Source: Symbiodinium microadriaticum (lineage: Eukaryota > Sar > Dinophyceae > Suessiales > Symbiodiniaceae). Taken from it: a DNA stretch of 64,000 nucleotides. Positions 51,632 to 63,794 of this stretch are shown here, piece by piece. Positions within the stretch are counted from its first letter, which is position 1. Each line of letters begins with the position of its first letter. A model generated the notes under the pieces. The model was not told where the DNA came from. It saw only the letters and a list, made by a program, of their open reading frames with translations, and ran no database searches. The position numbers and the translations under genes are program-made. The DNA lies in the NCBI GenBank assembly GCA_001939145.1, contig LSRX01000672.1:318174-382173 (forward strand), given 5' to 3'.

Positions 51632-53525
51632 GACGTCCTGCATCTAACTTGTGGCTACACCGTCGCGGGTCTTTCAGACGGACGTTCGTCCCAGGATGCT
51701 TGAGTTGTAGCTGCACTGAATCTCTAAACCCAGGCCCCTACAAACCGCTGACTCTAAACGGAGGGGTATTTTTGTTTAGCTTTCTTTTGTTTTTGGCCTT
51801 TCTTTTTCTGGTTTGGGGGGGGGGGTGCGTGGGTGGCGTGCAGGGAGGTGTGGGGGGGGCTCCGGGCTCGTCATGTACAAACCTGGCTCCTCAAGTAATG
51901 ATAGTATGAAGTACGCCAAAGCCCTTTTCCAATAATGTTTCCCCCAAAGATGCGATTTGGTTCAGTTTAATAAAACAATTAACAAGTGGTGCTTGCCTCC
52001 TGCAGGCGGTGTTAAGGAAACATCGGCTGCTCTTCAGGCGATCATTTTCGCTGTAGTTATTGTGCAGGCTTTGGTATAACTTTATACTTTGTCTAAGACC
52101 ATACTATGACCGTCACAAGTATTGGTGCTATTACTATTCATGCTGGTTGTTCATCGAAATCAGTCGAGGAGCCACTGCCGCCGGTGCAGCGGCGGTTCTC
52201 TTGCCCCGATCAGCTACAGGCCCAGATCTCTTAGACTAGTGGTTTTGGGTGACCAGGGGTTTTGGGGCATTGACGAACCCGAAGGAATAGCATTTTCTTC
52301 GGCGAGTGCGAGTGCCAAAAGCGAATACTAGCTGGCAACTCCTCAGGCTTCTCTGTTACTGTGAGGCTTTTTTTTTTGCTTTTTTGTGGCTCGAGATATA
52401 AGGACTTTGGGTTCATAATTTCTACTTGTTCTCAGGGTTTCAGGTTTCCAGGATCTGTGAGGTTCAGAAGCGATATAGCTGTCGGAAAAAACTATAAAGT
52501 TTCTCCCTGTGTAGCCTCTATATCGCCTCTACATCGTCATTATGTACTGGGCACCAGAAGCCTTATCTACTTGCTGAGTCCCGCTTCGTTATTCGTCGGA
52601 GAGGCTCTTACTGGTCTGCATTCGCTGTGGGTTAGCCACATAATCCGTGGCCATCGTTTCAACATGCTCATGACCCAGGTGAAGCGTTCACACACTCATC
52701 ACCACTTACATGGAGTCCACTTTGCGCGACGTTGCTTCGAGAGGTCCTCGAAGAGCCTGGAGCATTCATAGCTCTGCACGAAACGTTGGCGGATCCATGG
52801 GCCTGTAGTTGAGACTCTCTCCTTGCCATGTTGCTGAAGCCACGCGTTTGATGGCTGGTTGACACAGGTGCCGTCATCATGCCAGAGAAGTAGCTCGAAG
52901 ACGTCGTGGCCGAACCGCAAGTTTGGGAGTAGGGGAGATATCCGTCAACTTTTTTGGGGCACGATATTCCCAGGATTTAGGCTGTAGGGAATAGTCAAAG
53001 GAACCCTAAACCCTAGGACCGTAAACCCTAAAAAGTTCATACATGTCCGAGTGCGACTGCCGAAACCCTAGAACGTTAAACTCTGACCCTGCAAAAAGAA
53101 AGCCCCAGAAATGTCGCAAGAAGCCTCGCCTGGCGTTGCCGTGTTGCGAGTGGTATAGAAGCCGTATAAGCCCTAAAAACCTTGAATCCTATAGCTTGAA
53201 TCCTAAAACCCTGAACCCCAGCTGAAATCCGACCCGGCATCCTAAACCCCCAAACCCTAAGAACTTGGCTTTGAGGTCAAGTCCGCGAACTCTTGCAGCC
53301 TGAAACCCCCCGACTCCCAAACCTGTTGATGCAGCGATTTGTATTTTGGAGTTCATGGGTTTTAGGGTTAGGGTTTAGGGCTTCAGGGCTTCAGGGCTTT
53401 AGGGCTTTAGAGCTTTGGGGCTTTAGGGCTTTAGGAACTTTAGGGTTCGAAAAGGTTGAGGGTTCGAAAGGGCTCGGGGTGTGTATCCCCTCCGGTTTAG
53501 GAACCCGATCCTGATTTTCGGTCTA
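51632..53525. other. No gene supported
   Basis: A stretch with few repeats at 51.9-52.9 kb has overlapping frames on both strands (for example 52361-52771 on + and 52668-52920 on -), all without motifs. CCCTAAA and TTTAGGG tracts return near 53000-53250, and a GGGCTTTAGGG/GGGCTTCAGGG run lies at 53355-53440. Confidence 0.4.
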
Positions 53526-53649
53526 CTTGGAGGTTCATGGGTAGTTACAAGTAGGGTTATGGGGTTCCTTTAAAGGGTTCTATAGGGCTTTTATAACGCT
53601 ACTTAGGGGACTTAAAACACCCACTTATAGCCACCCATGCACCTGCAAG
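53526..53649. mobile_element. TIR element family C, copy 7, TA-flanked, with insert
   Basis: Ends CTTGGAGGTTCATGGGTAG and CCACCCATGCACCTGCAAG, with TA at 53524-53525 and 53650-53651. It carries the GGGTTCCTTTAAAGGG insert seen in copies 4 and 5. Confidence 0.88.
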
Positions 53650-53906
53650 TAGTCTAAGTAGTCCTTATTTGCACGGCTTTTGGGAGTCTCTGCAAACCCG
53701 CTACAACCCCACAGTGTCCGGTAAGAAGATTCCGCAAGACCCCATACAAACTCTTTGGAACCCTTGCAGAACTCGTTTTTGCACCGCACAGAACTCCTAA
53801 GCCCTAAATCTTAAGCCACAAACCCTGAACCCTAAACCCCACAACCCTCAACCCCTACCCCCCAAACCCCTAAAGCCCGAAAAGCCCCTGAAGCCTCCAG
53901 TTCCTA

Positions 53907-53942
53907 CTTGGAGGGTCGGGGGACTTAGTAAGTAGTTATTTA
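53907..53942. mobile_element. Family F left end only
   Basis: CTTGGAGGGTCGGGGGACTT after TA at 53905-53906. It is cut off near 53942, where TTTAGGG-like sequence takes over. Confidence 0.75.
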
Positions 53943-54492
53943 GGGTTGCAGGTCTTTGGGGTTTTGGGGTTTTAGGGGTTTAGAGGTTCATCACGCTTCG
54001 CGTGCTCAGCCATAGGCGCTGGCATCTGGAGCTGCGCTGAAGGGATTCAGGGCTTAGTGCATTGCAATCCGTGCTCAGAAGAGGTTTTTAGAGCTTCGTG
54101 TCTAGATGTTCTTGCATACACACCCGAAAAGAAAGAACACGTACGGATCAGAAAAGAGTTCGAAGTCTATATAAATTTGAACAAACAGGCAACTTAAAGC
54201 CGGATAAAACGAGAAACTATGCCTTCTTGTTCCTCAAGCCCTAAACCCTAAACTCTAAAAACCCGTTATAGTCTTGGAGTCTGGGTTTTCCCTGCAGTGC
54301 GACCTGGTCAGCGAAGCGGGTGGGAAAAAAAAACCCGAAGACTCTAAACAACTCTAAACCCTACACCCTAAAAACCCTTTAGCCTAAAGCCTAGAACCCT
54401 AAAGCTCTTTCTTGAAGGGCCTCCACGAGCCTCCGAGGACGCGGCGCAGCTGCAAATGCTGAGGACACCCAGCAAGGCAGCCGGAACGGATA

Positions 54493-54685
54493 TGGGTCGT
54501 TCTCTAAATTAGGGTCCCTTTGGGGTTTGGGGTTTAGGGCTTAGGGTTCAGGGGTTAGGGGTGGTTCGGGTTTAGGGTTTTTGGTTTAGGCTCTCTAAAT
54601 TAGGGTCCTTTTTTGGGTCCCCAATATAGTACGGCACCCTTACAAAAAGGACCCCAAAAGGGATCCTGCTTTAGGGAACCACCCA
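54493..54685. mobile_element. Family E element split by a TTTAGGG tract
   Basis: Starts after TA (54491-54492) with TGGGTCGTTCTCTAAAT and ends GGGAACCACCCA before TA (54686-54687). A telomere-like tract (54518-54591) lies between two exact copies of TCTCTAAATTAGGGTCC (54501-54517 and 54592-54608). Confidence 0.88.
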
Positions 54686-57600
54686 TATTGAGACGTAGGA
54701 TCTGGGGCTTCAGGGCCTTTCTTATTAAGATATTGACCAGTATCCTTGTTATCAGTATGCATTACTAGTATCATTATTATTACTTTTTTAACTCCTATTG
54801 CTATTATTATTCTCCTTCTCTTCAAAATGTTATTCTTGCTTTTGCTTATGACTATATACTAGATATGTTTAAAAAGTAGGTTGATTATCACCACTGTTAT
54901 TCTCATGGCTTTGGTTTGGGGCTTAGAGCGTAGAGTTTACATGCGGGGTTTTGGTCTGGTGTACTTGTTTTTTGTTTAGGCCTTGGGGTTTGGGGTTCGA
55001 TTTTAGTGTAGGCTTTGCACATTTTGGATTGTCTGTAGGCTCCCTAGGGTTTTCAGTTCAAAGGGTCAGTGATGCCGAATGTGTGACACATCTTGACATA
55101 GCAGGAACAGTACCGTGTTTTGGGGTTAGGATTCAGGGTTTAAGGGTTTCGGGACCGTGAAACCCAAGTCCTCAACCCCTCAACCGCTAAACCCCTAGAC
55201 CCTGAACCCACCAGGGTTTAGGGTTTAGGAGGACGGAAAAAAGGCCCTCAAAAAAAAACAAAAGAACGCACCAGGGTTTAGGAGTGCTTCGACACTTCGA
55301 CAGCACGTAGCCAGGCCATAGCCCAGCTGCCTCTTAAGAAAGGGCTTGGGATTCCAGCTTCCTTCATACTGGGTTCTTGTTAAAGAAGCGTAGTTAGGCT
55401 ACCATAATGATAAGGAGCCCTCTGTTGCAATGGACCATGATTTTGGTACTTAAATCTAATATAAGTTCCGGCACAAAGCATAGGGCTTCAGGTCCATAGA
55501 ACGGTCCCGAGACTAGTTTCCTAAAGTCCAAAGTATAATGTTGAAGCCGGATCAACTAGTAATACCATTTCTTACGCCCCTTATTCATGTTACTGTTGCT
55601 ACTACTACTACTGTGGCGTTTATTCCTTTTTTGTTTTATTCTCTTACTTTTATCATCATCATTACTACTATGAACTGTTATCATGATACTTCGAGTACAA
55701 CGTATCATACCACCCAAACCCTAATTATTCTGCTAATCAAGGACCCTATCTTGAGAATATTGCAGGTCCCGCTCGTAGCGGACGACTGTTGATCCCACAG
55801 GGAATGGTCTGTGACTTCGTCGCTTTGCAAACTGTTCCTTCAAAGATCCGGCAGTGCCTTCCGGCACATGCTGCTTCCTAAGACCCTACTATTTGTGCAC
55901 TTGGACCCTCTAAGGACTAAGCCCTCTACGCTACAAGACGGGTCCTCCTCCTCCAGTACCTCGAGTGAAACTTGCAAGCAGACTCTGTGGTGGCTGGCTT
56001 GTTGCTACCGTTACCAGTATCACAACCATTAGTAGTATTATTATTCTCATTATTATTATTAATACTATTATTGCTATCATGACGTTCCCTGTATTCTTGA
56101 CGTATAATTTCCCCAAAACCCTATTCTGCGTATTTAGTTGCAGCTAAAGGGCAGAACCTCCTTGGAGACGTCGCAGTCGTGCACTGCTCGCTGCGGCACA
56201 TAGGTACGAAGTTCGACCGTTTGACATCAACAATTAGAGGCATAATATTGACTTTAGTCATACTACCGGCAGTAGTACTAGTATGAATAGTAATACTGGG
56301 AATATTCGTAGTACTAGGATCAAACGTAACGCTAGTTAACAATAGCAACAATCATCATAAAAATCATAAGCGTAAGGCCTACTGTAGGGCCCCTGACTTC
56401 GAGCAGGTGTCTGTTACTTCTAGCCGGTCCCTGCCGCAGCGACCCACGGAGCAAATGGTGGAGGCTTGGTGAAGGGTCAAGGGCTTGGTGTTCCAGTGTT
56501 TGTGTCTTCTGGTAAAATTGCGGGTCGGAATGAGCAACGAGTAGAATGAGTATCCTCTTTCAGTCCATAGTCTAAAGGTGCCTAGTTTTATTTTAGAGCT
56601 GATAGTGAAGGTTTCGGGGCGTTCTTGTTTTTTTTTCGCCCTTGCTTGTTCGAAGGCTGGACATTCGGCGACACCACTTGTAGATGACTGTTGTAGTTGC
56701 TGATTTTGTGGCTTTCGGGGTTTGGAGTGTCCGAAAATCCTTGCACGATGAAAGCTTAAACCTTAACCCATACCCCTTCAACTAAACCCTACCCTAAACC
56801 CTAAACCCTAAACCCAACCTTTTGCCTAACCTTAGCTGTCTTTAAGGCCAGGGAGCTCAGCACAGGCTGCAAACACAAGGGGTAATGCAGTAGACAGACA
56901 GTTAACAGAGTGGTGTAAACAGATAGGATTTAGTTTAGAGTTTAGGGCCTAGGGTTTAGGGTTTAGGATTGTTTTTAAGGTTTGCTTAGCCCAACTACGG
57001 TACCGAACCCCGCCCAGCCAGCGTCCAATTACTGAGGCCTTCAAACTAAATCCCTGCCTTAACGCTGAAGAGCCATTTTAAAACCCGATAGAAGCTCACC
57101 TAAACCCGAAACCCAAAAACCCAAAAACCCTAAACCTAAAACACGCCACCCGAAGCCTGAAGAACCGTAACGTGAGCCTGAGATGTAGGGAGCCGCGTTG
57201 CGCTGGAGTTCACAGGCTTCTCTTGAATCACAACTTAAGAGGCACAACTATAGGAGTCGGTTCTTTTCGGATATAGGAGCAGCTGTCTTCAAGGAAGGCT
57301 GCTGTCCTTTAGGCTTCTTATACCGGGTTGATATTTTTTATTGCTAATTATGCTTGCAGCTGTTATTGCTATCATCTTTCGCACTACCATACAGGAGCTT
57401 AAACCATTACCAACACTATCTTGGGCTTCCTTATTATAACTATCGTCTAATATGCCCCCAAACCCTAGTCTAATTACAAAGGCCCCTGCGCTACTGTGAT
57501 GGAAGGTGTCCAGGCGGCCCAGCACCGCCTCAGCGAACGCACCACCCGTCTCCAGCCTGGTGCCTGTGGGAGAGTTGAGGGTTTCATACAGGGAGGGTTT

Positions 57601-58136
57601 AGGGTTTAGGGTTTCATATACGGAGGGTTTAGGGCTTAAGGGCTTCATAGAGAGTTTAGGGTTTAGGAGGGGTTTAGGGTTTCATAGAGGGTTTAGGGTT
57701 GTTTAGGGTGCCGTATTTAGGGGCCTTAGTGATTTTATAGGGTCCTTTGAAGTTCCTTACAGGGGTTACTCTAAGGGACCATGGGGGTTTAGTCTAGGGG
57801 CCTGAAATCAGGAATAGGACAATGGTTTCGGGTAATACTGCAGTATAGATATGACAAGGCGCCCTGAGGAATAATTCTTTAGGAAGTTTACGGGCTGAGG
57901 CAGTTTAAGACGTAGCCGTAAGGGAGTTTACATAGGGTTGAGGCAGTTTAGTGTGCAGGGCCTCGTTCGGTACCTTAGAATCAGTTTAGGCTTTTGGCAT
58001 GTACGGTTAAGCATCTAGTCAGGGGTTGTGGGTGCTAGGGGTCACGGTTAGGGGGTGGGTGGTTAGCATTGACATAGGTGGATCTCTGAGGCAGGAAGGA
58101 CCCCTTTCGGTTAAGGATGGCCTAAACGAAGACCTG
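54686..58136. other. No gene supported; AT-rich patches
   Basis: AT-rich stretches with TTATTATTATT-type sequence (54.75-54.9, 55.55-55.75, 56.03-56.1 and 56.25-56.36 kb) alternate with TTTAGGG/CCCTAAA tracts (55.2, 56.78-56.81, 56.95, 57.6-57.7 kb). Frames are short and without motifs. Confidence 0.45.
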
Positions 58137-58331
58137 ATTGGGGGTTCATGGGTACCCATAGGCCCCTAAGTAGTTCCTTTTTGGGATTACTTTATAGGAT
58201 TCTAAATATAAACCATAGAACTACTTAGGGGCCTATGGGTAGTTGTATGTAGTATTTTAAGTAGGGCAACTATACTTACAACCCATAACCGGGGACTTAA
58301 CCCCATTCATAACTACCCATGAACCTCCAAC
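58137..58331. mobile_element. Family C element containing a nested family D element
   Basis: C arms GGGGGTTCATGGG and CCCATGAACCTCCAAC surround a D element at 58155-58239. TA at 58153-58154 and 58240-58241 flank D and replace the single TA of the C consensus GGGTAGTTATAAG. Confidence 0.9.
58155..58239. mobile_element. TIR element family D, copy 2, nested in family C
   Basis: 85 bp, ends CCCATAGGCCCCTAAGTAG and CTACTTAGGGGCCTATGGG, with TA duplicated on each side. Confidence 0.92.
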
Positions 58332-58705
58332 TACGAGCAGCCATGGAGGCGAAAAATCGACTGACATCAACATGGAGGTCCTCGCAGGCTGCAGCGGCGA
58401 GCGGAGGAGGAAGCTTTTCTGGGAGGGTCGTGAGTCATGATTTGGGCTTGGGGTTCCAGGTTTAGGAACAAATTTGCATCGCGGTGTACGGTTTAGGATC
58501 TGGCAACAGTGTCGGAGGTCTTGTTTAAGAGCGAAACCACCAAGCCCTCGGCCTCCGACCCCCATTCATGCCAGAAGGGTTTGGGGTTTAGGGCCCTGAA
58601 CCCAGAAAGGTTTAGGGTTTAGGGCCCTAAACCCTAAACCACGGTTCAGGGCCTACGGTTTAGGGCTCTCAAAGCTCTCAACCCTAAACCACGGTTTATG
58701 GCTTA

Positions 58706-58891
58706 CCCAGAGGCCCCTAAGTAGGTAACTCCTTTCTGGGATTACCTTCTAGGGCTCTAAGTATAAACCATAAAAGGGAACTACTTACTTGGAGGTTCCT
58801 GGGTAGTTATAAATGGGGTTATAAGTACATATTAGGGGACTTATAACCCCACTTATAACTACCCATGAACCTCCAAGTAGGGGCCTATGGG
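58706..58891. mobile_element. Family D element containing a nested family C element
   Basis: D arms begin CCCAGAGGCCCCTAAGTAG and end GGGGCCTATGGG, with TA at 58704-58705 and 58892-58893. A C element at 58798-58877 interrupts the right arm at the TA of CTACTTAGGGG. Confidence 0.9.
58798..58877. mobile_element. TIR element family C, copy 9, nested in family D
   Basis: 80 bp, a short C form with ends CTTGGAGGTTCCTGGGTAG and CTACCCATGAACCTCCAAG. TA at 58796-58797 and 58878-58879 are the duplicated target. Confidence 0.92.
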
Positions 58892-59077
58892 TAGGCTCCG
58901 TCGCTCCCAGGACGCAGCCCAAGCCATCGTGCAAGCAGCGGCCTGGCGTCAGAGAAGCTCAGAGCTCGACTTAGGTGTAGTTCAAGGTTTTGGGCTTTAG
59001 GGTTTAGGGTTTGGGGTTTAGGGCTTAGGGTTTAGAGTTTCGGGTTTGGGGTTTGGGGTTTAGGGTTTAGGGTTAGG

Positions 59078-59160
59078 ATCCCCTTTAGGGTCCTGTCGGA
59101 CAGGGTGCCGTACATATTTTGCATCTAAACACGGGCCCTAATTATTTAGAGATGTACCCA
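59078..59160. mobile_element. Family E relic, copy 7
   Basis: Core and right end (GGGCCCTAATTATTTAGAG...TACCCA) before TA at 59161-59162. The left end has been replaced by a TTTAGGG tract. Confidence 0.72.
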
Positions 59161-59854
59161 TAGGGCTTTGAAGAACAATTATTGACTTCAAGTAGCTTCC
59201 TTTTAACTATACCATGACATACCACCAAAAAGAACCCTACTCTAGTCTTTAAGGTCCCTCCATAGGATGCTTCCCGTTCCGGCTTTAGGGTTTCGGGTTT
59301 AGGGTTTAGGTTTGTGTGTTTCGTGTTTGTTGAGTTGAAGCTGCTAGAGCAGGAAGACGAGCTTCCAAAAATGCCAGCAATAGTCCACAGCTTCAGAAAC
59401 CAAGAGCCTTGGACGACGAAGAGGAAGATGATTTTGGTTGTGATGGTGGTGCTGAGCAGCAGCAGGAGGAGGAGGAGGAGGAGTTCTAATACTAGTACTA
59501 GTTACTAGTAGACTTTAAGAGTTGCAGCAGTAGTAGGAAGCATCGGTAGCAGACTCATAGTCATACAATGTTGAATCGCGTGGACACCACCTGAAGCAGC
59601 AGCAATACTTGTATGATAAGTGATAAACGTACTGCTCAGAGCTTGCTGCGAACAAGACATGTCCTCTTCAGAATTATAACAACAAGTCGGCCGTTCCGGT
59701 AGAATTTGCGCAGCATTGCCTTTGCAACCGTCCTGCCGGAGATTTCAGCCCCGCTAAGAGCGTCTCGTGTTGCGCCGAAAGGCAGACACAGCCAGCACAG
59801 CGCGTCCTCCGCGCAGTCGAGATTGCAGGCGGGCGAGCCGCAAACTCCTAGGGC

Positions 59855-59945
59855 TTAGGGTTTAGGGTTTAGGGTTTAGGGTGTAGAGTTTAGGATTTAT
59901 AGGGTTTAGGGCTTAGAGTTTAGGGCTTAGGGTTTGTAGGTTTAG
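59855..59945 (+). repeat. TTTAGGG array
   Basis: Near-contiguous TTTAGGG with TTTAGAG and TTTATAGGG variants. Confidence 0.88.
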
Positions 59946-62592
59946 GCTACATCAGCCCGGAAGCAAGTACTCGTAGGGCCAAGGCCCTGTCTACTCGCTG
60001 AGCCCCACTCTCGTGTCCAAATCAGTCCTTGAGCTCGAAGCTCTGAGTTTCGATCTTCTTAAAACCATGATAGACCCTGTAGACAAGCACTACAAACACC
60101 TTATTAAAATAATCTAGAGGTCCAGTAGGGCTCCGAGCCCAAGATGAACGACAACGTTTGCAGAAACGGGCTTTTTGGTGCTCAGGGCTTAGCGGTCGCA
60201 CATGGACCTTCTGTGCACATTGTGGTACAGTAGTCACGATGCAGTACGGAACAGAAGAAATAGAGAGGCCCCGGCCCGAACATGTACAGATTCGGAAGCA
60301 TGTGTTCAGTTCGCCATCTTAGGGTCATTTTTTTGGTAAATGAAGGCACCCTTTATAAAGAAAAAAACAACCCGAAAATGGACCTCATTTGTGAGAAGTA
60401 CCCAGGCACCGGCGAGCCCGAGTCGCAGCCGCCTCGGCAGCAAGGCATCTCAGGTCCATCCCATGCTGTCCTAGTGATGGGAATACCACACCTCAGTCTG
60501 CTGAAACCCTAGTATAGAATCTAGGAGTTAAGGCTTGGGATTCAGGGTTTTTAGTGCCGTGATGTGCCGTGAAGGTGCGGAAATGTCGATTCAGGTTGCC
60601 CCATATGATCCGCTAACGATCTTGGTTTAGGGTTTAGAGTTTACAGTTTGGGGTTTAGGGTTCTTGGTTGCAAAACACCCTACAAGCCAAACCTGTAAGC
60701 ACACGATAGACGCTAAAACCACGGCTCAGGGTTACGCTTGGGGCGCTGGGTTTGCCCGGTTTGCCTTGGGCTTCGGGATGCCCGGGTCCTAAATCCTACA
60801 TCCAAAAGTCCCAAGCCCTTCGTTTTTTTCGTAACCCTGCTGTAAGTCTACAGCCCATTATGACTTAAGCCCTTGTTATGGAAGCCCTCATAGAACCTCT
60901 ATGGTAAGTCCATCGTGCTCCTTTTGGGCATCTGCATATAAAAGCTGTCCTCCTGGTTTGGAGAGATTTGCAAGGGCTTCAATCGAGGGGTCTTCGGGGG
61001 TTTGGATTTCTTGGACACTTCAGAGAGTCCTCGTTCAAAAGGGTTTCGGGTTTTGGGGCTGAGGGGTTGATGGGATGGACAATATTGGACAGCATTTCTT
61101 GCATGCCCGGTGCATGTGGTTTTGTCATGCTAGGCGCGGCAAGAACCGGCACCACCAATCCTTCGGTTCAAGCCCAATAGAACCCAAAAGTAAGAACGGA
61201 CATGTCGGTGCACGGGTTCTTGCCATACGCTCTGGCGCTCATACTTTGTACAGTGTGGATTTTGAGCTGGACCTACATGCTGTTGAGCTGTATCGGGTTG
61301 GTGCCGCTGAGCGGAGCAACGTGTGCCTCGTAGCTGCCCTTTCGACCTGCCCTAATGGTATCCCTTCCATAGGCTTATTATGGGGTCTAGGGTTTTTAAA
61401 TTGAAGCTCCCGGAAGTAATTTTCCTGAAATATGGTACCTCTATCCCATGCGAAATCCTGCTGTAATTGAACGTATTCTTCCAGACCCACACCCGGCCGA
61501 AACAATGTTCTTTAGATGTGGCGGAAGTAGTTCAGATGCTCGGATCCCCCCTATAAGCCTTCCTACACTAGGCCACGGGTCTCAGAAAGGACCCTTCCCA
61601 GTAGCTTCCGCCAGCTGATCGGATTCGGTTCTGTGCTGTATCATGGAACTGGGTGGGCAAAATCAAGCAGCAGACATCATCACCATTACCATTATCTTAT
61701 TTGAGTAGTACTACGATTACGATCATAAATATTACTCCTATTAATACCAATATTATTACTAATTGCTCATTACTATCATTGCTAGAATTAATTTGAATAC
61801 CATTATCATTATTGTTATTGTTATTACTGTTGTTTTGGTTACTATAACTTTGTCTTTATCATTACTATTAATACTGTTTTACGATTACTATGATGGTCAG
61901 GGCCTGCTCAAAGCGTCCCGGGTGCTCACCGGGATCACTGAAGCTCTGAATGCTGAAATGAGCAGGCTCCTTGAAAAGTTTAGGTTTAAGGTTAAGCCGT
62001 ATACCCCACATAGCTTACGTTTCTTAGGACTTGTACTAGCGCATCACCAAAAGAACCTTCAAAGCTGGGTTCCGGTCCGGTATACCCCAAATCCTAAACC
62101 CCAAGTCCTAAGCCCCAGACCCGAAAGCCCAAACCGGGATAATTCGTCTGCGGCCGCCCGTAAGCTCAACAGCAGGAGGTGCTTTATGGCTCGGACCCGG
62201 AGCCCCTCCCCTCTCTGGCGATAGCCAGTTGTTCCGTGGGGCATATCCCCATGCGTCGAGGCCATTTGGTTTAAGCTTTTCGGGTTTGGGGTTGCAAGTT
62301 ACAAGGTTCTGGTTAGGGGGCCGAAATCTCGAAATCGTGAAACGTTCACAGCTTGCAGCGTCAATTACTTTCACTGTTCACATCAGGGCCTGCTGAGATG
62401 GTGGTACAACAGTGGTGTAAAGCCCATCTATTGTAGGGTAGTATACCCTGGAGGCCTTGAAGTCGTTTCTTCCGATCGAAGCTGAAATCAAAGAGAATGT
62501 TTTTCGTTCGTTGGACTAGGCCCACTTGGATGCCTTCGGATGTCACTTCTGCCAGGCTAGCGCCAGGCTACAGTGCCCGGTCTCTGACAATG
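59946..62592. other. No gene supported
   Basis: Few repeats other than TTTAGGG bits near 60625-60660 and AT-rich triplets at 61.68-61.88 kb. Frames near 61075-61404 (+) and 61239-61505 (-) overlap on opposite strands with no motif. I see nothing I can name. Confidence 0.4.
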
Positions 62593-62694
62593 TGGGTTGT
62601 TCTCTAAATTTGGGTCCCATTTTAAGCTCCCCCAAATAGGACGGCACCCTTTTAAATAGGACACAAAAGAGCCCCTAAGTTAGAGAACTACCCA
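62593..62694. mobile_element. TIR element family E, copy 8
   Basis: Ends TGGGTTGTTCTCTAAATTT and GTTAGAGAACTACCCA. The core GGACGGCACCC matches the family. Flanks are TG rather than TA. Confidence 0.82.
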
Positions 62695-62792
62695 TGTAGT
62701 ATGAGGGTCGAAATAGTCAGTAACATCTTGTATTTTGGGTTCCTTAAGTAATGCTAGAATATAGCCCCAAAACCCTGCTCCCTAAACCCTAA

Positions 62793-63794
62793 ACCCTAAA
62801 TGGCTACAGCTTTCTGGCTTACTTGAGTGGTCAAGCGGCAATCCGTCATTCTCTCAGTAGTACTGCACTGGACATTGTCAATGGCAACACTGGCAGAGGT
62901 GCTTTGGTAGACCCTGGTGAGTTCGATACTTTTGCTCGCTCACTATTTGACCCTGCTAGTGCCAACAGCAATGTGACGGATGAAGGCGGAGTCAATGCTA
63001 TGGTTCTGACAATGGCTCGAGTCTGTATGTTGGTGACAGACTGCGCCTTATTTGTCGGCACCCTCAGCCAGGCTTATCCCACTGTAGGTGTCAGGAATGC
63101 TCACGCTGGTCAAGTTTCCAGCACGACATTTGCAAATCATGTCAGCGGCAATCAGAACGTTGCTCAGATCACTGCACCTGTGATCTTGATGACAGCTTGC
63201 GTTTCTGTATTGCTGAAGCGTGTGATGGCTTGGTCCTGGTTGGCTTTGACTGCTAGTGTGATTCTTGATCTCAGGGACTTGCTGGTCAAGTCACCAACTT
63301 CAGTGAACCCTCAGTGTTTGCGATTTCGCTCACTGTTTGCGAGAGGTGAGTTTGGTCAGAGAGACAACAACCTTCGTGTTTACACGACGGCTCAGTTCGC
63401 TTTGAATGCTATCAACACAGATGTTGCCAATGACCAGACAAGGTCTACTGTTCGACTCTTTTCATATGGCTTTTCAGCTGGATCTTCAACAGCAGGCAAC
63501 CTCATCGACAATGCAGCAGACCCTGGTGTTGTGGGCAACCATCAAGTTGAAGGCTTCCCTCTCACTTACAATCCCATACTCCATGAGACTGTGGCGATTG
63601 AGCTGCCATGTGTTGCTGGCAATGCCACTCTTTTCAACGCAACAGTGCCTGCCACCAGACCAGGCTCACTCAATGACACACGGGTCGAGACAAGAGCCGT
63701 TGGAATCACTGGTGGTACGACAGTGGTAAAGCAGGCAGTGCAAGGGCAAAGAGCTGGCGTCAAGAAACGGCGGATTGAGTTTGCAAAGAAGTGA
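62793..63794 (+). CDS. Unrecognised protein-coding region, 5' end not defined
   Basis: The frame is open from just after a TAA inside a CCCTAAA tract to TGA at 63792-63794, about 333 codons. It has no early ATG: the first in-frame ATG is well inside (around 62997), so translation must begin by splicing from upstream, or the 5' end has been lost at the repeat junction. The texture is clearly protein-like. There is a Ser/Thr/Asn-rich N-terminal part, two hydrophobic segments that could span a membrane (around MVLTMARVCMLVTDCALFVG and the VILMTACVSVLL to WLALTASVIL zone), a soluble part rich in Asn, Thr and Val with repeated small-residue turns, and a basic C terminus (KKRRIEFAKK). I recognise no family. 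The lack of telomere-like repeats inside agrees with a real coding unit. A gene exon or a fragment of a mobile element are both possible. Confidence 0.6.
   Translation, partial: TLNGYSFLAYLSGQAAIRHSLSSTALDIVNGNTGRGALVDPGEFDTFARSLFDPASANSNVTDEGGVNAMVLTMARVCMLVTDCALFVGTLSQAYPTVGVRNAHAGQVSSTTFANHVSGNQNVAQITAPVILMTACVSVLLKRVMAWSWLALTASVILDLRDLLVKSPTSVNPQCLRFRSLFARGEFGQRDNNLRVYTTAQFALNAINTDVANDQTRSTVRLFSYGFSAGSSTAGNLIDNAADPGVVGNHQVEGFPLTYNPILHETVAIELPCVAGNATLFNATVPATRPGSLNDTRVETRAVGITGGTTVVKQAVQGQRAGVKKRRIEFAKK

Noticed and set aside
61075-61505. Overlapping frames on opposite strands
   Set aside because: Neither is better than the other, and no family signature is seen.
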